Shown here piece after piece: positions 1 to 7,648 of a DNA stretch of 64,000 nt. Every line of letters starts with the position of its first letter. Position 1 is the stretch's first letter. This DNA comes from AC-49 sp963817035. GTDB lineage: Bacteria; Actinomycetota; Thermoleophilia; Solirubrobacterales; Solirubrobacteraceae. The stretch covers positions 248,001 through 312,000 of the forward strand of contig CAWFMM010000004.1 of assembly GCA_963817035.1 (NCBI GenBank), read 5' to 3'. The position numbers were made by a program, and so were the translations under genes. The notes under the pieces are model-generated. The model did no database searches, was not told where the DNA came from, and was given only the letters and a program-made list of their open reading frames with translations.

Positions 1-776
1 ATCACGTGGGGCGACGACGCGGGGTACTCGGTCCCGAAGCCGGTGTCGCCGGCCGCGGCGACGATCGCGGTGCCCGGATGGTTGAAGGCGGTCAGGTCGG
101 AGTCGCCCTCGGAACCGCCGAACGAGTTCGTGACGACGTTGGCCCCTGCGGCCACGGCGGCGTTCTCGGCCGCGCTGACGTTGCTCAGGCTGCTGTCCTG
201 CGCCTCGACGAGGAGGATGTGGCAGTTCTCGCAGATTGCGTGCACGGCTTCGACGTCGAGCGCGATCTCGCTGGCCCAGCCGTAGTCCGGCGCCGGGTAG
301 GCGCCCTGCGCGCCCGACTGGTTGAGCTTGCGAAAGCAGCCGTTGGCGGTTGTGCAGTCCGGTAGCCCGAACATCTGGCTGTAAACCGCGAGGTCGGCCT
401 CGATGCTCGGGTCGTCATAGGCGTCGACGACGGCAACGGTCGGCGTGCCGGACGCGGTGGTGGGCAGGTTGTAGGCGCTATGGAGGGTCGCGGGCGAGTA
501 GCCGCCGGGCACACCGGGATCGGTGTCCGGGGAGACCGTGCCGGCCTGCGCGCGCGCGCTCGCGTGGACCTGCTGCGGCGTCAGGCGCAACCGCGCGCCG
601 TTGCCGGTCGTGGCGAACTGGGCCAGGCAGCGGACGTGCCCGGGCGCGGCCGGTCCGCACGCGTGTACCGCGTCGGCCTGGGCCTCGGTCGCCAGGGCGA
701 GGGCGCCGCCCAGGGGCGCGAACGCGCAGAGGACGCCTGCGAGGGCGCCGCGAACCGTGCTCGTACGAGAGCTCAT
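1..776 (-). CDS. Secreted S53 (sedolisin-like) serine-carboxyl peptidase, N-terminal part
   Basis: Reading starts at ATG 776 and runs off the left edge after 258 residues. The first ~35 residues are a signal peptide (basic start, hydrophobic core GALAGVLCAFAPLGG, Ala-rich cleavage region). Residues ~113-258 match the sedolisin catalytic fold: E170 and D174 in the spacing SEIALD are the expected catalytic Glu/Asp pair, and D244 in AAGDTG is the expected oxyanion Asp. The nucleophilic Ser (usually in a GTS motif) lies beyond the window. Unlike kumamolisins, only a short segment (~75 residues) precedes the catalytic domain, so a long pro-domain is missing; this short form is common in actinobacterial secreted S53-like proteins. 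Likely extracellular protein degradation. Confidence 0.85.
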   Translation of the reverse strand, partial: MSSRTSTVRGALAGVLCAFAPLGGALALATEAQADAVHACGPAAPGHVRCLAQFATTGNGARLRLTPQQVHASARAQAGTVSPDTDPGVPGGYSPATLHSAYNLPTTASGTPTVAVVDAYDDPSIEADLAVYSQMFGLPDCTTANGCFRKLNQSGAQGAYPAPDYGWASEIALDVEAVHAICENCHILLVEAQDSSLSNVSAAENAAVAAGANVVTNSFGGSEGDSDLTAFNHPGTAIVAAAGDTGFGTEYPASSPHV

Positions 777-881
777 CTGTCCGCGGTGATCGGCCAGTGC
801 ACAGACATACCTGAACCAATCGCGGCGCCGCTCGACGCCTTGGCACCGGCCGCGCCGAGCGTTGGGGGATGATCCGCGCCC

Positions 882-1637
882 GTGTCCGCGTTCGAGATCC
901 TTGCCATAACGGCCGCCGGAGTCGGCGCCGGAACGATCAACGCGGTCGTCGGCAGCGGCACGCTGATCACGTTCCCGGTGCTGCTCGCGTTCGGGATCCC
1001 GCCGGTCACGGCGAACGTCTCCAACAACATCGGGCTCGTCCCGGGTTCGGTCTCGGGGGTTGTCGGCTACCGCCGCGAGCTGCGCGGCCAGCGCGCGCGG
1101 ATCGTGCATTTCGGGCCGATGTCGGCGCTCGGATCAGCGGCGGGCGCGGTCGCGCTGCTCGTGTTGCCCTCGTCTGCGTTCGCCAAGATCGTGCCGGTCT
1201 TCATCGTCGTGGCGCTTGTCCTGATCCTCATCCAGCCGCGGATCGGCCCGCGCCTGGCGGCCCGTCATGCCGCCGGCAACACCGGCGGACATCCGCGCTG
1301 GGTGCGCCCGACGCTCTTCGCCACCGGCATCTACGGCGGCTACTTCGGCGCGGCCCAGGGGATCATGCTGATCGCGATGCTGGGCATCGCGCTGACCGAC
1401 GAGCTGCAGCGCATCAATGCGCTCAAGAACGTGCTCTCGCTGATCGTCAACGGCGTCGCGGCGATCATCTTCGTCGTCGCCGCCCACGTCGACTGGGGCG
1501 TCGTGGCGCTGATCGCCGCCGGCTCGGTCGCCGGCGGCCAGCTCGGCTCACGCTACGGCCGGCGACTGCCGCCCAACGGGCTGCGCGCCGTGATCGTCGT
1601 GGTGGGGATCTCGGCGATCGTGAATCTGTTGACGTAG
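882..1637 (+). CDS. TauE/SafE-family sulfite/organosulfur exporter, membrane protein
   Basis: 251 residues, GTG start with a purine-rich GGGGGA about 10 bases upstream. About eight hydrophobic segments. The first helix carries the family-typical GxxxGxINAVVGSGTLITFP pattern, and the second half repeats it with TGIYGGYFGAAQGIML, giving the internal two-fold repeat of the TauE/SafE family. Family members move sulfite, sulfoacetate or related anions across the cytoplasmic membrane; the substrate here cannot be told from sequence or neighbours. It is monocistronic, divergent from the protease at 776 and convergent with the hemolysin III gene. Confidence 0.9.
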   Translation: MSAFEILAITAAGVGAGTINAVVGSGTLITFPVLLAFGIPPVTANVSNNIGLVPGSVSGVVGYRRELRGQRARIVHFGPMSALGSAAGAVALLVLPSSAFAKIVPVFIVVALVLILIQPRIGPRLAARHAAGNTGGHPRWVRPTLFATGIYGGYFGAAQGIMLIAMLGIALTDELQRINALKNVLSLIVNGVAAIIFVVAAHVDWGVVALIAAGSVAGGQLGSRYGRRLPPNGLRAVIVVVGISAIVNLLT

Positions 1638-1662
1638 GCGGGTGGGCTCGCGTTGGTGCCGG

Positions 1663-1967
1663 GCTCTGAACAGCCGGCAGCGAAGGAGTGGGGAATTGCG
1701 GTCCTGGGCGGTGGACCCTCGGCCGGTTTGCCTATGCAAGTCGTGTCGGAACGGCTGAAAAATGCCTCCGAAACAGACGTGCCCAACATTGTGCGTGCTA
1801 CAGCACGCACAATGTTGGGCACGTCTGGAATTCGGGCCCGTGTGGGCTCCCACCCGGCCCGAAACCGGCGAAGAAACGCGCGGAACACGCACGAACTGCG
1901 CAGAAACTCCCCCTCCGCCACCGACCCCGGGCGGGCGGGTTTCCCCTCGCCGCAGGCTGTTCAGAGC
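1663..1967. repeat. MITE-like intergenic element with imperfect terminal inverted repeats
   Basis: The gap between two convergent genes (1638-1995) holds GCTCTGAACAGCC at 1663-1675 and its exact reverse complement at 1955-1967. The match extends inward to about 24 bases with 3 mismatches. No convincing coding frame lies inside. The centre of the element carries a perfect 26-bp palindrome described separately. Short non-coding elements with terminal inverted repeats are typically MITEs mobilised in trans by a transposase, but no target-site duplication is evident, so a pair of nested terminator-like structures remains possible. Confidence 0.45.
1774..1827. repeat. Perfect 26-bp inverted repeat with 2-base loop
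   Basis: Bases 1774-1799 are the exact reverse complement of 1802-1827, separated only by AC. The arm begins CAGACGTGCCCAACATTG. No T-run follows on either strand, so it is not a standard intrinsic terminator, though it could still act as a bidirectional one for the convergent genes on both sides. The length and perfection are far beyond chance. Confidence 0.9.
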
Positions 1968-1995
1968 GCGGTCCGAACGGCGGCGCCCTTTCGCC

Positions 1996-2664
1996 TCACA
2001 GCACCCAGCCCACCACGACCACGTAGAAGCACGCGGCCGCGAGCACGACGAGCAGGTGGAAGAGCTCGTGGTAGCCGAAGACGGTCGGCGAGGGGTCGGG
2101 GCGGCGCAGGGCGTAGATGACTGCGCCGACGAGGTACAGCGCGCCGCCGAGCGCGATGACGCAGACCGCGACGGTGCCGAGACGGTCCAGGAGCTGGGGG
2201 AGGGTGACGAGCGAGACGAGGCCGAGCGCGACGTAGATCGCCGCCATCAGCGCCTTCGGCGCGTCGACCCACAGCAGCTTGAGCACGGCGCCGGCGACGA
2301 CGCACGACCAGACGGCGATCAGGATCGTCGTGGCCAGCGGCCCATGCAGGACGAGCAGCGCGAACGGCGTGTAGGTGCCCGCGATCAGCACGAAGATCAT
2401 CGTGTGGTCCAGGCGCCGCATCCGCCGGCGCGCGATGGTCGTGCGCCACTGGACGCGGTGGTAGACCGCGCTCGTAGCGAGCAGCAGCGTGACGCTCAGC
2501 GCGTAGACGCCGGCCGCGATCCGCGCGCGGGAGCCGTCGGCGACGAGTACCAGCAGGACGCCGGTTGCGATCGAGGCGACGGCAGCCCACTGATGCAGCA
2601 CGCCGCGCAGACGCGGTTTGCCCGGCGGCGGGGCGGAAATCGCGCTGGCGTTCGGTGAGGACAC
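1996..2664 (-). CDS. Hemolysin III / YqfA (PAQR-like) family membrane protein
   Basis: 222 residues from GTG 2664, the last plausible start before the conserved HQW motif. Seven hydrophobic segments. Diagnostic family motifs are seen in order: LHQWAAVAS near the start, SAVYHRVQW, RRLDHTMIFVLIAGTYTPF, and FGYHELFHLLVV near the end; the His residues are the likely metal ligands of the PAQR/hemolysin III superfamily. The cellular role of bacterial members is unclear (membrane homeostasis has been proposed). Single gene, convergent with the TauE gene. Confidence 0.88.
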   Translation of the reverse strand: MSSPNASAISAPPPGKPRLRGVLHQWAAVASIATGVLLVLVADGSRARIAAGVYALSVTLLLATSAVYHRVQWRTTIARRRMRRLDHTMIFVLIAGTYTPFALLVLHGPLATTILIAVWSCVVAGAVLKLLWVDAPKALMAAIYVALGLVSLVTLPQLLDRLGTVAVCVIALGGALYLVGAVIYALRRPDPSPTVFGYHELFHLLVVLAAACFYVVVVGWVL

Positions 2665-2719
2665 ACCCGTATGGTGACCGACGCGAAGGTCGGCCGCACC
2701 GGGCGCTACCGTCGCGGGG

Positions 2720-3364
2720 GTGCGAAGGCTTGAGACCGAGGACGCATTCTGGCCTGCCCAGCTGGTCCTCGTCGTCGCCATCGCCCTGTATTTCGCGCTG
2801 CCGGCGAAGCTGCGCGTCGGGCCCATCTGGATCATCCCGCTGGCCGAGGCGCTGCTGCTCGTCGGGCTGATCTTCGCGACACCCGGCAAGGTGACCCACG
2901 AGCATCGCGGCCGCCGGATGCTCGCGCTCGCGCTCACCGGCGTGGTCACGCTGGCCAACATCGCCTCGTTGATCTTGCTCGCCCACCACTTGCTCGAGGC
3001 CCACGGACCGTCCGGCCGAGCGCTGCTCGGTGGCGGGCTGATCGTTTGGAGCACCAACCTGATCATCTTCGGGCTCTGGTACTGGGAGCTCGACCGCGGC
3101 GGGCCGGTCGCGCGGCGCCTGCACCCCGAGACGCTGCCCGACTTCTTCTTCCCGTCGATGGATCCCGACGTCCCCGCGCCCAAGGGCTGGGTGCCGTCCT
3201 TCCCCGACTACCTCTATGTCTCGGTGACCAACTCGACCGCGTTCAGCCCGACCGACACGATGCCGCTGACGATCCGGGCCAAGGCGCTGATGGGCGTGCA
3301 AGGCGTTGTCTCGCTCGTGACGCTCGGACTGATCGTCGCCCGCGCCGTGAACATCCTGCATTGA
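2720..3364 (+). CDS. Polytopic membrane protein of unknown function
   Basis: 214 residues, GTG start, divergent from hemolysin III with about 55 bases between starts. Four hydrophobic stretches are apparent in the first ~120 residues, then a polar loop containing LPDFFFPSMDPD, then VSVTNSTAFSPTDTMPLT, and a final helix ending ARAVNIL. The polar motif between the last helices (TNSTAFSPTD) resembles that seen in DUF1345-like membrane proteins, but I cannot assign a family with certainty. No function can be inferred. Confidence 0.7.
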   Translation: MRRLETEDAFWPAQLVLVVAIALYFALPAKLRVGPIWIIPLAEALLLVGLIFATPGKVTHEHRGRRMLALALTGVVTLANIASLILLAHHLLEAHGPSGRALLGGGLIVWSTNLIIFGLWYWELDRGGPVARRLHPETLPDFFFPSMDPDVPAPKGWVPSFPDYLYVSVTNSTAFSPTDTMPLTIRAKALMGVQGVVSLVTLGLIVARAVNILH

Positions 3365-3377
3365 GAGACTGTCGGGC

Positions 3378-4364
3378 ATGACCAGCGACGACTTCACGTG
3401 GCGCGACTCCGATCGCGTGATCCGCTTCGGCCGCGGGGCGATCGACGACGCGCCGTCGCTGCTCGGCGAGGGCTACACGCTGATCACGACCGCGCGAGCG
3501 CTGCGCGCCGCGCCGCGACTCGCGCAGCGCGCGGCGGTCGTCCACGAGCTGTCGCCGGGCTACGTCGAGGACACCGCGGGCGCGCTGCTGGACGAGGTCG
3601 GCGGCGAGCTGCTCGTCGCGCTCGGCGGCGGACGTGTGATCGACACGGCCAAGGCGCTCGGCGCCGCGCGGTCGATCAAGGTCGCCGCGATCCCGACGAC
3701 GCTGAGCGCGGCCGAGATGACGCGGGTCCACCGCCAGGCGCGCGGCGCCGATCCGTCGAGCGGGTACACCCGGGCGCAGATCGTCATCAACGACCCGGCG
3801 CTGTCGGCCTCCCAGCCGCTCGCCGAGCTCGCCGCGAGCGCGGGCAACTCGCTCGGCCACGCCGTCGACGGCGCCTGCACGACGCGCGCCAGCCCGGTGC
3901 CGACGATGGCCGCCCACGAGGCCGCGCGGCTGCTCAACGCCGCACTGCCCGAGGCGGCCGAACCCGACCACGATGCGCTGGCGCTCGGGGCGCTGCTGTC
4001 GGGCTGGGCGATCGACTCGACCTGGTACGGACTGCATCACGTCTGCGCGCAGACGCTCGTCCGCGTCGGCCCGACCGGCCACGGGCAGGCCAACGTCGTG
4101 CTGCTCGCCCACACCGCCGCCGCGCTGCGCCGCCGAGCCCCGGCGACCCTCGACGCGCTGGACCGCGCGGCCGGCGGGTCGATCGAAGCGATCGCGCGAC
4201 GCTTCGCCGCGCTGGCCGGGGCCGAGCACCTCAGCGAGCTGGGCGTGGAACACGACGCGCTGGAACGCTGCGCCCAGGCCGCCGGTTCGCGGGCCGAGCT
4301 CGACCTGACGCCACCGCGCGCCAGCCACAACGAGCTGCTGGGCATCTACGAGGCGGCCTGGTGA
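3378..4364 (+). CDS. Iron-containing alcohol dehydrogenase / maleylacetate reductase-like
   Basis: 328 residues. Rossmann-like N-terminal half with the family nucleotide-binding signature LVALGGGRVIDTAKALG at about residue 80, followed by IPTTLSAAEMT. The helical C-terminal half contains NSLGHAVDG and LHHVCAQTL, with His positions that fit the metal site of group III (Fe/Zn) ADHs. Closest in layout to maleylacetate reductases (aromatic ring-cleavage pathways), but no other ring-cleavage genes are adjacent, so the substrate is open. Its stop overlaps the next start (GTGA), indicating translational coupling. Confidence 0.8.
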   Translation: MTSDDFTWRDSDRVIRFGRGAIDDAPSLLGEGYTLITTARALRAAPRLAQRAAVVHELSPGYVEDTAGALLDEVGGELLVALGGGRVIDTAKALGAARSIKVAAIPTTLSAAEMTRVHRQARGADPSSGYTRAQIVINDPALSASQPLAELAASAGNSLGHAVDGACTTRASPVPTMAAHEAARLLNAALPEAAEPDHDALALGALLSGWAIDSTWYGLHHVCAQTLVRVGPTGHGQANVVLLAHTAAALRRRAPATLDALDRAAGGSIEAIARRFAALAGAEHLSELGVEHDALERCAQAAGSRAELDLTPPRASHNELLGIYEAAW

Positions 4365-4825
4365 AGGTCGAGGGCGAGGCGCGGGCGACGGTCGCCGCGC
4401 CACCCGCGCGCTGCGTCGAGGTGCTGACGGACTTCGCCGCCTATCCGCAGTGGTGGCCGGGCTGCATGAGCGCCGAGGTCGTCGGCGGCGACCCGCCGTC
4501 GAGCTTCGACGTGCAGTTTCGCTTCGACACCCACTCGCCGGTCGGCCAGATCGACGTGCGTCTGCGCCTGACCGTCTCGGCCGATGACACGAGCATTCGC
4601 ATCGAGGCGCTCGCCGGCCCGCTCGAGCGACTGCACGGTGACGGCTGGACACTGACCGCACGCGACGACACGACCACCGACGCGCGCTACGAGCTCGCCG
4701 GCGAGATGCGCACGGGACTGCCGGGCTTCGTCGAGCGCCCGTTCGCGGGCAAGGCGCGCGGCGTGCTGATCGACCTTCCGGTCGCCGCGTTCGCGCGGCG
4801 CATCGACTCGCTCACCGGTCGCTGA
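4361..4825 (+). CDS. SRPBCC (polyketide cyclase/START-like) family protein
   Basis: 154 residues, GTG start overlapping the stop of the ADH gene by 4 bases. The N-terminus (EGEARATVAAPPARCVEVL followed by FAAYPQWWP) is the classic start of the SRPBCC helix-grip fold used for binding small hydrophobic ligands. No catalytic signature is visible. Coupling to the upstream dehydrogenase suggests a shared, unidentified small-molecule pathway. Confidence 0.8.
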   Translation: MKVEGEARATVAAPPARCVEVLTDFAAYPQWWPGCMSAEVVGGDPPSSFDVQFRFDTHSPVGQIDVRLRLTVSADDTSIRIEALAGPLERLHGDGWTLTARDDTTTDARYELAGEMRTGLPGFVERPFAGKARGVLIDLPVAAFARRIDSLTGR

Positions 4826-4854
4826 GCGCTCGTCGCGGGCGTACGCTGCGTCCT

Positions 4855-6273
4855 ATGGCCCCCAGCCGCTCACGCTCGCTGCTGCTGCTCGACGAGCGCC
4901 CATCGCTCGCGCTCGGCGTCGTGGCCGCCGTGGGCTCGGTCGCGCTGACCACGGCGGTGGTCTACCCGCTGAAGTCACTCGCCCCGGCGTCGTCGCTCGG
5001 CGTCGTCTATCTCGTCGCCGTGCTGCTCGTCTCGGCCTATTGGGGTCTGGGGCTCGGGGTGCTCACCGCACTGCTCAGCGCGCTGGCGTTCAACTTCTTC
5101 CACCTGCCGCCGACCGGGCGCTTCACGATCGCCGACGATCGCAACTGGGCTGCGCTCGGCGCGTTCGTGCTCGTTGCCGTCGTGACGAGCACGGTTTCGG
5201 ACCTCGCGCGGGCCCGCGCGGACGAGGCCGAGCGTGGCCGCCGCGAGGCCGATCTCGCGGCGGCGCTGGCCGGTGCGCTGCTGGCCGGGAACGACACCGC
5301 CGCCGCCCTGCCCGAGGCCGCGCGACGGGTCGGCGAGGCGCTTGGGGTGAGTCACGCGGTCCTGGTGCTGGGCACGGCCGACGGCGACCGGCGTCGGCAG
5401 GCCGTCGCCCTGCATGCAGGCGGTGAGCGGATCGCCACGTTGCTCGTCCCGGCGCGGCTGGCGCCCGAGGTGCAGCAGCGCATGGTCGAGCAGGTCGTGC
5501 CGTCCCTCGAGGCCCTGATCGCGATCGCGCTCCAGCGCGACGCGCTTCAGGACGAAGCGGTTCAGACCGCCGCGCTGCGGCGCAGCGACGACCTCAAGAC
5601 GGCGTTGCTGCGCTCGGTCTCGCACGATCTGCGTACGCCGCTGACCGCGATCCTGACCGCCGGCCACGCGCTCGGCTCGGCGTCGCTGACCGAGGACGAG
5701 CGGGTGGATCTGAGCGCAGCGATCGTCGAGGAGGGCGAACGCCTGTCGTTGCTTGTCGACAAGCTGCTCGACCTCTCCAAGCTCCAGTCGGGCCGGGCCG
5801 AGCCGCGGATCGAGTGGACGTCGCTCGACGAGGTCCTGGTCGCCGCGGCCGACTCGGTCGGCGTCAGCGACCGGATGTCCTTCTCGATCGACGCCGACCT
5901 GCCCGCGCTGCGCGCCGACGCGGCACAGCTGGAGCGTGCGTTCGCCAACGTGCTCGAGAACGCCGCCCGCCACAGCGGCGGACATCCGGTTTCGGTTCGC
6001 GCGCGGCTCGTCGGCTCACGGCTCATGGTCCGCATCGTCGACCGCGGCCCGGGGATATCCGAGCACGAGCGCGAGCGCGTGTTCGAGCCGTTTCACCGTG
6101 CTCCCGGCGCCGACCCACGTCACGGCGGGGCCGGTCTGGGACTCGCGATCGCCAAGGGCTTCATCGAGGCCAACGGTGGGTCGATCTGGATCGAGTCCCT
6201 TCCCGGTCAGGGCACGAGCTTCGTCGTCGCGTTCGCCATCCCGCAGCCGGCGCCGGTGCCCGTGCCGTCGTGA
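4855..6273 (+). CDS. kdpD: KdpD C-terminal half: DUF4118 membrane histidine kinase
   Basis: 472 residues. Residues ~15-115 form the four-helix DUF4118 membrane domain of KdpD (it contains FNFFHLPPTGRFTI). A degenerate GAF-like region follows (~130-230), then HisKA with the phospho-acceptor H257 in SHDLRTPLTAIL and a HATPase domain with NVLENAARHS, DRGPGIS and GAGLGLAI. It lacks the N-terminal KdpD/Usp sensor region of standard ~900-aa KdpD; that region is encoded separately at 12022-13179. It overlaps kdpE by 4 bases and so forms the regulator pair for K+-limitation response. Inference: the two halves act together. Confidence 0.88.
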   Translation: MAPSRSRSLLLLDERPSLALGVVAAVGSVALTTAVVYPLKSLAPASSLGVVYLVAVLLVSAYWGLGLGVLTALLSALAFNFFHLPPTGRFTIADDRNWAALGAFVLVAVVTSTVSDLARARADEAERGRREADLAAALAGALLAGNDTAAALPEAARRVGEALGVSHAVLVLGTADGDRRRQAVALHAGGERIATLLVPARLAPEVQQRMVEQVVPSLEALIAIALQRDALQDEAVQTAALRRSDDLKTALLRSVSHDLRTPLTAILTAGHALGSASLTEDERVDLSAAIVEEGERLSLLVDKLLDLSKLQSGRAEPRIEWTSLDEVLVAAADSVGVSDRMSFSIDADLPALRADAAQLERAFANVLENAARHSGGHPVSVRARLVGSRLMVRIVDRGPGISEHERERVFEPFHRAPGADPRHGGAGLGLAIAKGFIEANGGSIWIESLPGQGTSFVVAFAIPQPAPVPVPS

Positions 6274-6938
6274 GCGAGCGCCCGCGCGTCCTCGTCGTCG
6301 ACGACGAGCCCCAGATCGTCCGCGCCCTGAAGGTCATCCTGCGCGACGGTGGCTACGACGCGATCCCCGCCGAATCCGTCGAGGAGGCGCTCGATCGGGC
6401 CGCCGTCCGGCCGCCGGACGCGGCGATCATCGATCTCGTGCTTCCGGACGGCAACGGCATCGACCTGTGCCGCCGGCTGCGCGAGTGGACGGCGATGCCG
6501 ATCATCGTGCTCTCCGCGGTCGGGGAGGAGGACGCCAAGGTCGAGGCGCTGGCCGCCGGTGCCGACGACTACGTGACCAAGCCGTTCGGGCCGCGCGAGC
6601 TCCTCGCCCGCCTCGAGGCCGCGCTGCGCCGCGCCGGCCCCGGCTCCGACGAGCCGGCGATCGTCGTCGACGGCCTCGAGATCGACCTCGCGGCGCGGGC
6701 CGTGCGTCACAACGGCGAGGAGGTCCATCTGACGCCGATCGAGTTCGAGCTGCTGCGCACGCTCGCCCGCAACCGCGGGCGGCTGATGACGCACCGTTCG
6801 CTGCTGATCGAGGTCTGGGGCCCGGGCTACGCCGACGACACGCAGGTGCTGCGCACCCACATCGCCAACCTGCGACGCAAGATCGAAGTGCCGGTCATTC
6901 GCACCGATGCGGGGGTCGGATACCGCTTCGCGGCTTGA
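6270..6938 (+). CDS. kdpE: KdpE response regulator (OmpR family)
   Basis: 222 residues, GTG start overlapping the kinase stop. The receiver domain (1-120) has acidic D11/D12, the phospho-acceptor D55 in IIDLVLPDG, and the conserved Lys in YVTKPFGPRELLARL. The C-terminal winged helix (~128-222) ends in the OmpR-type sequence HIANLRRKIE. KdpE receives phosphate from KdpD and activates the kdp operon, which starts just downstream. Confidence 0.92.
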   Translation: MSERPRVLVVDDEPQIVRALKVILRDGGYDAIPAESVEEALDRAAVRPPDAAIIDLVLPDGNGIDLCRRLREWTAMPIIVLSAVGEEDAKVEALAAGADDYVTKPFGPRELLARLEAALRRAGPGSDEPAIVVDGLEIDLAARAVRHNGEEVHLTPIEFELLRTLARNRGRLMTHRSLLIEVWGPGYADDTQVLRTHIANLRRKIEVPVIRTDAGVGYRFAA

Positions 6939-6956
6939 TCTTCACAACATCTTGAT
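6934..6956 (+). promoter_or_regulatory. Candidate KdpE-type direct repeat upstream of kdp
   Basis: CTTGAT occurs at 6934-6939 and again at 6951-6956, 17 bases apart, with TTCACAAC between. It overlaps the kdpE stop codon and lies about 60 bases before the first gene of the kdp block. OmpR-family regulators bind direct repeats of this kind, so this is a plausible site; no experiment supports it. Confidence 0.25.
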
Positions 6957-7011
6957 GCCGGGCCGCGTGTTCTCCATGCGGCCTTGACGGGGGCGGGCGC
7001 ACCATGGATTG

Positions 7012-7473
7012 GTGCTCTTCGATCACCCTGTCACGACCGCCACGACGTTGCTGCGCCGAGCCTCGCTCGACGCCCGGCTTGCTGCGGGCGAGGACCCGCA
7101 GAGCGCCCCGGACCTCGCCCTACGTGCCCGCCAGCTCTGCGATCTGGACGCTCGCCGCAGGCTGGGCCGCGACCTCCTCGGGATCCTGCGCCGTGCCGAA
7201 ACGTGGCGCTGGTCGCTGACCAGCACGATTGCGCCGGCGACCGCGGCGATCGGTGACGCCCGCCCGGCGCTGATCCAGCTCGCGGTCGCGCTGCGCTCGC
7301 CCGAGCCGGTCAGGGCGCAGGGCGTTGCCCAGGTCCTCGTGCTGTTGCGCGATGGCAACGGCCCGCTCTACGCCCACGGCGACGAGCCCGGCGCGCTGTA
7401 CTTCGCCGCTCGCGACGCGATGCTGGCGATGCGCCCGTGCGGGCCGTGCACCGTCGACCTGGTCGAGCGCTGA
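7012..7473 (+). CDS. Unknown protein at the head of the kdp block
   Basis: 153-154 residues; GTG at 7012 is preferred (a TTG at 7009 is also in frame). No signal peptide or membrane segment and no recognised motif; the sequence is Arg/Ala/Leu-rich with a C-terminal RPCGPCTVDLV that contains two Cys in a CxxC-like spacing (CGPC). It lies between kdpE and the small kdp membrane peptides in the same direction, so it is probably co-expressed with the potassium pump. Function unknown. Confidence 0.6.
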   Translation: MLFDHPVTTATTLLRRASLDARLAAGEDPQSAPDLALRARQLCDLDARRRLGRDLLGILRRAETWRWSLTSTIAPATAAIGDARPALIQLAVALRSPEPVRAQGVAQVLVLLRDGNGPLYAHGDEPGALYFAARDAMLAMRPCGPCTVDLVER

Positions 7474-7478
7474 TCGCG

Positions 7479-7559
7479 ATGGACGCGATCTCAGTCGTCC
7501 TCGCCGCCGTGACCTTCGCGCTGCTCTACGCCGCGGTCGAGTTCCTCGACCGGATATGA
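7479..7559 (+). CDS. 26-residue membrane peptide upstream of kdpF
   Basis: ATG 7479 opens a 26-codon frame encoding one hydrophobic helix (SVVLAAVTFALLYAAVEFLD). Its TGA overlaps the kdpF ATG by 4 bases. Similar single-helix peptides just before kdpF are seen in other actinobacterial kdp operons. Role unknown; probably associates with or helps assemble the Kdp complex. Confidence 0.65.
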   Translation: MDAISVVLAAVTFALLYAAVEFLDRI

Positions 7560-7645
7560 GCGCCGCGAACCTGGTTGGGCTGATCGTCGCGATCGCTCTG
7601 TTCGTCTACCTGCTCTACGCCCTGTTGCGCGGCGAGCGGTTCTAG
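7556..7645 (+). CDS. kdpF: KdpF, small subunit of the Kdp K+-ATPase
   Basis: 29 residues, the same length as E. coli KdpF. One transmembrane helix (LIVAIALFVYLLYALLRGE) with a basic C-terminus. Position directly before kdpA (3-base gap) and coupling to the preceding peptide support the assignment. KdpF stabilises the KdpABC complex in the membrane. Confidence 0.8.
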   Translation: MSAANLVGLIVAIALFVYLLYALLRGERF

Positions 7646-7648
7646 GTC

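Noticed and set aside
1688..2658. Plus-strand frames through the palindrome and hemolysin III region
   Set aside because: They read through the inverted repeat and antisense of hemolysin III; no homology-like pattern.
1961..3397. A 478-codon minus-strand frame
   Set aside because: Shadow of the hemolysin III and membrane-protein genes; Arg-rich composition with no motif.
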